From NCBI RefSeq assembly GCF_000805385.1, contig NZ_JTJW01000006.1:1319728-1383727 (forward strand): a stretch of DNA of 64,000 nucleotides. Direction: 5' to 3'. Within the stretch, counting starts at the first letter, position 1. Each line of letters starts with the position of its first letter. This DNA is from Mycolicibacterium setense (GTDB taxonomy: Bacteria > Actinomycetota > Actinomycetes > Mycobacteriales > Mycobacteriaceae). Positions 59,787 through 64,000 of this stretch are shown here, in pieces. The notes beneath the pieces were generated by a model. That model was not told the origin of the DNA and ran no database searches. It saw only the letters and a list, made by a program, of their open reading frames with translations. The translations under genes and the position numbers were made by a program.

Positions 59787-60119
59787 ATGAAGCTTGCAGG
59801 CCTGGCAGCAATCGGCGCCGCGGCGGCTATCGCCTTCGCCGCTCCCGCACATGCCGAGATCGACACCGATTTCGCTAATGAGCTGCACACATTCGGTATC
59901 TATGGGCAGCGTGACTACAACGCGTGGATCGCCAAGATCATGTGCAAGCGACTGCACAACGGGGTCGACCACAACGCACAGGACTCGGTCGGTTTCGTGA
60001 AGAAGCAACTGGCCAAGGACAGCTCCGACGCGCAGGCGTGGCAGTTCCTGGGCACCGCCATCAACTACTACTGCCCCGATCAGCGCTTTATCTACGAACA
60101 GGCCGCCACGCGGCCGTAG
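59787..60119 (+). CDS. DUF732 secreted protein
   Basis: The 110-residue product has a signal peptide (MKLAGLAAIGAAAAIAFAAP, cleavage after AHA) and a DUF732 core: DTDFANELHTFGIYGQRDY, IAKIMCKRLHNGVDHNAQDSV and FLGTAINYYCPDQRFIYE. The cysteines in KIMCKR and YYCPD pair in the family. DUF732 proteins are abundant in mycobacteria and of unknown function. TAAGAT 7 nt before the ATG indicates a leaderless transcript. It lies at the head of a plus-strand run with the Rv0455c-type gene and MmpS-MmpL. Confidence 0.88.
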   Translation: MKLAGLAAIGAAAAIAFAAPAHAEIDTDFANELHTFGIYGQRDYNAWIAKIMCKRLHNGVDHNAQDSVGFVKKQLAKDSSDAQAWQFLGTAINYYCPDQRFIYEQAATRP

Positions 60120-60158
60120 TCTGATTTCCGACGCCGATCTGACGAGTCTTGGAGCGAG

Positions 60159-60638
60159 ATGTTGAACCGCAAGAGTGTCAATGACCTGATCCGCGGCGGC
60201 GTGGCCGCCTGTGCGGTCGCCGCCAGCCTCGCCGGCGCCGGCCTGGCCGGGGCCGGTGTCGCGTCGGCCGACGCCACCGACGACTACCCGATCCCCAACC
60301 GGATCCTCAAGACGCCGTGCACCGCCGAGCAGATCATGGCCGCGGCCCGCGACGTCGAGCCCGTGTACTACGAGCGCTACATGATCGACTACAACAACAA
60401 GCCGGTCGCCGACCAGCAGGGCGCCCAGGACCGCATCCACTGGTTCTTCTCACTGGATTACGCCGGCCGCCGTCAGTACTCGGAGAACATGGCGACCAAC
60501 GCGTTCTTCGAGAACATGTCCTGGCGCTGGCCGAACTGGGCCAAGCTGTTCTTCAACAACAAGGGCGTCGCGGCCAACACCACCGACGTCTGCCAGAACT
60601 ACCCGCCCAACGACATGTCCGTTTGGAACTGGCACTAG
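60159..60638 (+). CDS. DUF5078 secreted protein (Rv0455c type), siderophore secretion
   Basis: The 159-residue product has a signal peptide (NDLIRGGVAACAVAASLAGA, ending ASA) and a helical mature part with two cysteines (TPCTAEQ near residue 54 and DVCQNYP near 145), the disulfide that cinches Rv0455c. Other conserved features are YYERYMIDYNNKPVADQQGA and RIHWFFSLDYAGRRQYSENM. In M. tuberculosis Rv0455c is needed, with MmpS4-MmpL4/5, for mycobactin siderophore secretion. It has a GGAGCGAG ribosome binding site. Its location near mmpS-mmpL fits that role. Confidence 0.88.
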   Translation: MLNRKSVNDLIRGGVAACAVAASLAGAGLAGAGVASADATDDYPIPNRILKTPCTAEQIMAAARDVEPVYYERYMIDYNNKPVADQQGAQDRIHWFFSLDYAGRRQYSENMATNAFFENMSWRWPNWAKLFFNNKGVAANTTDVCQNYPPNDMSVWNWH

Positions 60639-61051
60639 TCACAAGATTTCCACCGGGCTGGGTCTGGCGGCCGACACGGCAGCGGGGCCCAGCCCATTCC
60701 GTTAGCTCCATCACAGTGGGCAGCTTCGCTTGGCCCGGTCTGTACCTGGCGCGCGACGAATATGGCTGCCTGACCTCGGCATACGTGCCCTGTGACGACG
60801 TTGAACGCCGTCACCGGCCGGCAGCATCGCGGCTGTGGCGTCACAGCTGTGTCACCGTTTTGCCACTCATTTAAATAGGCTAATATCTCGCTAACTTCAG
60901 TTAGCCATTCGGCTAGACAACGAGGCATGATCGAGGTGAACATGGTGCACAGGTACTGCCCCATCGACTGCCGTGCCGTCGGTATGTCGACCTCGCCCTG
61001 CCTACCCATTGCCCACATTGCCCACTACCGACGGACCGGTGCCCTTCCACG
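60639..61051. other. Regulatory intergenic region upstream of mmpS
   Basis: The 413-base gap is AT-rich at 60866-60925 and contains an array of GCTAA/TTAGC words (60878-60915, listed separately). It does not match the IdeR 19-mer consensus closely. No gene is supported. Confidence 0.55.
60878..60915. promoter_or_regulatory. GCTAA/TTAGC palindrome array upstream of mmpS
   Basis: GCTAAC-TTCA-GTTAGC (60890-60905) is a perfect 6+4+6 palindrome and TAGCC-ATTC-GGCTA (60902-60915) a perfect 5+4+5 palindrome sharing a half-site. GGCTAA stands just upstream (60879-60884). The clustered half-sites look like an operator for a dimeric repressor. IdeR is a candidate from context, but the consensus match is poor. 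Confidence 0.55.
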
Positions 61052-61525
61052 ATGACCAATGCGACGAAAAGCTCTCGCCGGAAACAGTTTTCGATTTCGG
61101 GCCTGGCCAAGAAGTTCTGGATTCCATTGATCATCATCGCGGTGGTGTTGGTCGGCGGATTCACGGTGATGCGGGTACGCACGTTCTTCGGCGCAGGTGA
61201 CGGCTCCGGCTTCGCCAGCGCCAAGGTCGATGACACCAAACCCTTCGACCCCAAGGTCGTGGTCTACGAGATCTACGGCGAGCCGGGCGCCACTGCCGAC
61301 GTGAACTACCTCGATCTGGACGCGCAACCGCAGCGCATCGACGGGGTCAGCCTGCCGTGGACGCTGCGCTTGGAGTCCACCGCACCGTCGGTCTTCCCCA
61401 ACATCGTGGCCCAGGGCAACGGCAGCACGATCAGCTGCCGGATCACCGTCGATGACGAACTCAAGGACGAGAGAACCTCCAACGGCGTCAACGCCCAGAC
61501 CTTCTGCTTGGTGAAATCTGCATGA
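61052..61525 (+). CDS. mmpS4: MmpS-family membrane protein (MmpS4-like)
   Basis: The 157-residue product has a basic N-terminus, one membrane span (WIPLIIIAVVLVGGFTVM, about residues 23-40) and a periplasmic beta-rich domain (VVYEIYGEPGATADVNYLDL, PWTLRLESTAPSV, GSTISCRITVDDELKDERTSN). The C-terminal CRITVDDE and AQTFCLVK carry two cysteines, typical of MmpS. MmpS proteins are accessory subunits of MmpL transporters. Its ATGA overlap with the next gene shows translational coupling. The choice of number 4 rests on the neighbouring Rv0455c-type gene. Confidence 0.85.
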   Translation: MTNATKSSRRKQFSISGLAKKFWIPLIIIAVVLVGGFTVMRVRTFFGAGDGSGFASAKVDDTKPFDPKVVVYEIYGEPGATADVNYLDLDAQPQRIDGVSLPWTLRLESTAPSVFPNIVAQGNGSTISCRITVDDELKDERTSNGVNAQTFCLVKSA

Positions 61526-64000
61526 GCACCCACGACGCCCCGACCGACGCCTTCCCGGTCACTGGGCCAGGGCCTGCCAAGCACGGCGGGATCGCCAAGT
61601 GGATCCGGCGCCTGGCGGTGCCGATCATCATCGGCTGGATCGCCGTCATCGCTGCCCTGAACACCGTCGTTCCCCAGCTCGAAGAAGTCGGGAAGATGCG
61701 CTCGGTGTCCATGAGCCCGGACGAGGCGCCGTCGATGATCGCGATGAAGCGCGTCGGCGAGGTGTTCCAGGAGTTCAAGTCCAACAGCTCGGTCATGGTC
61801 GTGCTCGAAGGCGAAGAGCCGCTGGACATCAAGGCCCACGATTACTACGACGAAGTCGTCGCCAAGCTCGAGGCCGACAACGCGCATGTCGAGCACGTCC
61901 AGGATTTCTGGGGCGATCCGCTGACCGCCTCCGGCGCGCAGAGCTCCGACGGCAAGGCCTCCTATGTGCAGGTCTACACCGCCGGTAACCAGGGCGAGGC
62001 GCTGGCCAACGAATCCGTCGAGGCCGTCCAGAAGATCGTCGAAAGTGTCACTCCCCCACCCGGGGTCAAGGCGTATGTGACCGGCCCGGCCGCGCTGGCG
62101 GCCGACCAGCACATCGCCGGTGACCGCAGTGTGCAACTGATCACGGCGCTGACGTTCGTGGTCATCATCATCATGCTGCTGCTCGTCTACCGCTCCATCG
62201 TCACGGTGATCCTCACCCTGGTGATGGTGGTGCTGTCACTCTCGGCCGCCCGCGGCCTGATCGCGTTCCTGGGCTACTACGACATCATCGGGCTCTCGAC
62301 GTTCGCCACCAACCTGCTGGTGACGCTGGCCATCGCGGCGGCCACCGACTACGCGATCTTTCTGATAGGCCGATATCAAGAGGCCCGAAGTGTCGGCGAG
62401 GACCGGGAACAGGCGTACTACACGATGTTTCACGGCACCGCGCATGTGGTGCTGGGCTCGGGCCTGACCATCGCCGGCGCCACACTGTGTCTGCACTTCA
62501 CAAACCTGCCGTACTTCCAGTCACTGGGTATCCCGCTGGCCATCGGCATGGTCACCGTGGTCGTCGCCGCCCTGACTCTCGGCTCGGCCATCATCACGGT
62601 GGCCAGCAAGTTCGGCAAGACGCTGGAACCCAAGCGGGCCATGCGGACTCGTGGCTGGCGCAAGATCGGCGCCGCGGTGGTGCGCTGGCCCGGACCGATC
62701 CTGGTCGCCACCATCGCCCTGTCGCTGATCGGCCTGTTGACCCTGCCCGGCTACAAGACCAACTACAACGACCGCAAATACCTGCCGCCGGACCTGCCGG
62801 CCAACACCGGGTACGCCGCTTCCGACCGGCACTTCTCGCAGGCCCGGATGAACCCCGAATTGCTGTTGATCGAAAGCGATCACGATCTGCGCAACCCGGC
62901 GGACTTCCTGGTCATCGACCGGGTCGCCAAGCGAATCTTCCAGGTGCCCGGCATATCTCGCGTCCAGGCCATCACGCGTCCGCAGGGAACGCCGATCGAA
63001 CACACCTCGATCCCGTTCCAGATCAGCATGCAGGGCACCACGCAGATGATGAACATGAAATACATGCAGGACCGCATGAAGGACATGTTGAAGATGGCCG
63101 ACGAGATGCAGACGACGGTCGACACCATGCAGCAGATGCTCGTGCTGGTCAAGCAGATGTCGGACACCACCCACAGCATGGTCGGCAAGATGCACACCAT
63201 GGTCGCCGATGTTGCCGAAATGCGGGATCACATAGCCGATTTCGATGACTTCCTACGGCCGATCCGCAACTACCTGTACTGGGAACCGCACTGCTTCGAC
63301 ATTCCCATGTGCTGGTCGATCCGGTCGATCTTCGACGCGCTCGACGGCATCGACACCATGACCGATGACATCCAGAAGATGATGCCGGACATGGATCGCC
63401 TCGATCAGCTGATGCCGCAGATGCTGACGATCATGCCGCCGATGATCGCGACGATGAAGAACATGAAGAACATGATGCTGACCATGCAGGCCACGATGGG
63501 CGGTCTGCAGGATCAGATGGAAGCGATGATGGAGAACCAGACGGCCATGGGCCAGGCGTTCGACGCTTCCAAGAATGACGACTCGTTCTATCTGCCGCCG
63601 GAAACCTTCAACAATCCGGACTTCAAACGCGGCATGAAGATGTTCCTGTCTCCCGACGGGCACGCGGTGCGGTTCATCATCAGCCATGAGGGCGACCCCA
63701 TGAGCCCCGAGGGAATCTCCCACATCGCGGCGATCCAGAACGCCGCGAAGGAGGCGGTCAAAGGCACCCCGCTGGAGGGCTCCAAGATCTACCTCGGCGG
63801 TACCGCGTCGACCTTCAAGGACATGCAGGAAGGCGCCAACTACGACCTGCTGATCGCCGGAATCGCCGCGCTGTGCCTGATCTTCATCATCATGCTGATC
63901 CTCACCCGCAGCGTGGTGGCCGCAGCGGTGATCGTGGGCACCGTGGTGCTGTCCCTCGGCGCATCCTTCGGTCTGTCGGTGCTCATCTGGCAGCACCTGA
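61522..64000 (+). CDS. mmpL4: MmpL-family RND transporter (MmpL4-like), partial at right edge
   Basis: The frame runs open from the ATG at 61522 to the window end (826 codons seen). It has the MmpL layout: TM1 (RRLAVPIIIGWIAVIAALNT), a periplasmic porter domain, TM2-6 with the proton-relay motif AATDYAIFLIGRYQE in TM4, TM7 near GPILVATIALSLIGLLT, and then two methionine-rich coiled-coil segments (about residues 503-576 and 613-680) that are the mark of MmpL4/5. A Cys pair (PHCFDIPMC) lies between them. MmpL4/5 export siderophores. The coiled coil and the DUF5078 neighbour support that role. Confidence 0.93.
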   Translation, partial: MSTHDAPTDAFPVTGPGPAKHGGIAKWIRRLAVPIIIGWIAVIAALNTVVPQLEEVGKMRSVSMSPDEAPSMIAMKRVGEVFQEFKSNSSVMVVLEGEEPLDIKAHDYYDEVVAKLEADNAHVEHVQDFWGDPLTASGAQSSDGKASYVQVYTAGNQGEALANESVEAVQKIVESVTPPPGVKAYVTGPAALAADQHIAGDRSVQLITALTFVVIIIMLLLVYRSIVTVILTLVMVVLSLSAARGLIAFLGYYDIIGLSTFATNLLVTLAIAAATDYAIFLIGRYQEARSVGEDREQAYYTMFHGTAHVVLGSGLTIAGATLCLHFTNLPYFQSLGIPLAIGMVTVVVAALTLGSAIITVASKFGKTLEPKRAMRTRGWRKIGAAVVRWPGPILVATIALSLIGLLTLPGYKTNYNDRKYLPPDLPANTGYAASDRHFSQARMNPELLLIESDHDLRNPADFLVIDRVAKRIFQVPGISRVQAITRPQGTPIEHTSIPFQISMQGTTQMMNMKYMQDRMKDMLKMADEMQTTVDTMQQMLVLVKQMSDTTHSMVGKMHTMVADVAEMRDHIADFDDFLRPIRNYLYWEPHCFDIPMCWSIRSIFDALDGIDTMTDDIQKMMPDMDRLDQLMPQMLTIMPPMIATMKNMKNMMLTMQATMGGLQDQMEAMMENQTAMGQAFDASKNDDSFYLPPETFNNPDFKRGMKMFLSPDGHAVRFIISHEGDPMSPEGISHIAAIQNAAKEAVKGTPLEGSKIYLGGTASTFKDMQEGANYDLLIAGIAALCLIFIIMLILTRSVVAAAVIVGTVVLSLGASFGLSVLIWQHL

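Noticed and set aside
60890..60915. IdeR iron box before mmpS
   Set aside because: TTAG and CTAA words are present, but their spacing does not fit the 19-bp IdeR consensus, so it is reported only as an unassigned palindrome array.

Overview
The window is high-GC actinobacterial DNA from a mycobacterium, most likely a rapidly growing Mycolicibacterium-type species. The evidence is the set of mycobacterial families present: furA-katG, a resuscitation-promoting factor, a catalytically dead RipD-type NlpC/P60 protein, an MmpS/MmpL pair beside a DUF5078 (Rv0455c-type) protein, DUF732 and proline-rich secreted proteins, TIGR03083/TIGR03085-type proteins and an Rv0517/Rv0518-type pair. No tRNA, rRNA, insertion sequence or CRISPR array was seen. 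Gene density is high, strands alternate often, and many starts look leaderless (a TANNNT hexamer 6-8 nt before the start codon). No experimental data were available, so functions rest on motifs and neighbourhood.

Layout. 1-2550: secreted proteins (a CBM2-like protein and a lytic-transglycosylase-like protein with a Crp-type site upstream) and a DUF1905 protein. 2576-5863: a TetR regulator with a metallo-hydrolase, divergent from a quinone-oxidoreductase-like enzyme across two overlapping palindromes. 5837-10049: an HspR-like MerR divergent from a PAS-ANTAR regulator, a hydrolase preceded by two tiny candidate ORFs, DinB-like and SnoaL-like proteins. 10179-15078: CmtR with a CDF metal exporter, a PepD/HtrA protease, an Rpf and a three-LysM esterase. 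15517-16522: a toxin-antitoxin pair with its operator. 16548-19271: katG-furA. 19445-26024: FKBP lipoprotein, methyltransferase, TIGR01777 protein, GT87 mannosyltransferase and a flavoprotein. 26056-29008: a DGPF protein / ECF sigma factor / NDH-2-like operon. 29245-41706: ThrE exporter, esterase, alcohol dehydrogenase, cyanase, an orphan fatty-acyl-AMP ligase, ArsR-SRPBCC with DUF899 and a CoA-ligase-like enzyme.

The most notable system is at 41804-45614, a tightly coupled operon encoding a URC1-type GTP-cyclohydrolase-II homologue, a DUF1688/URC4 protein, uracil phosphoribosyltransferase and a CPBP protease. Its first three genes match the URC route of uracil catabolism known from the yeast Lachancea kluyveri. 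Uracil would be converted to UMP by Upp, after which URC1 and URC4 would act on the nucleotide ring.

45634-59739 holds cell-envelope and housekeeping genes: an M48 protease, RipD, TenA, Tpx, a MenC-like protein that has lost its catalytic residues, a MOSC protein, an HD hydrolase divergent from a GlxA-type regulator, the SGNH hydrolase/acyltransferase pair, a Cys/Trp repeat protein and a phosphodiesterase. 59787-64000 is a probable siderophore-export cluster (DUF732, Rv0455c-type, MmpS, MmpL). The MmpL gene runs off the right edge.
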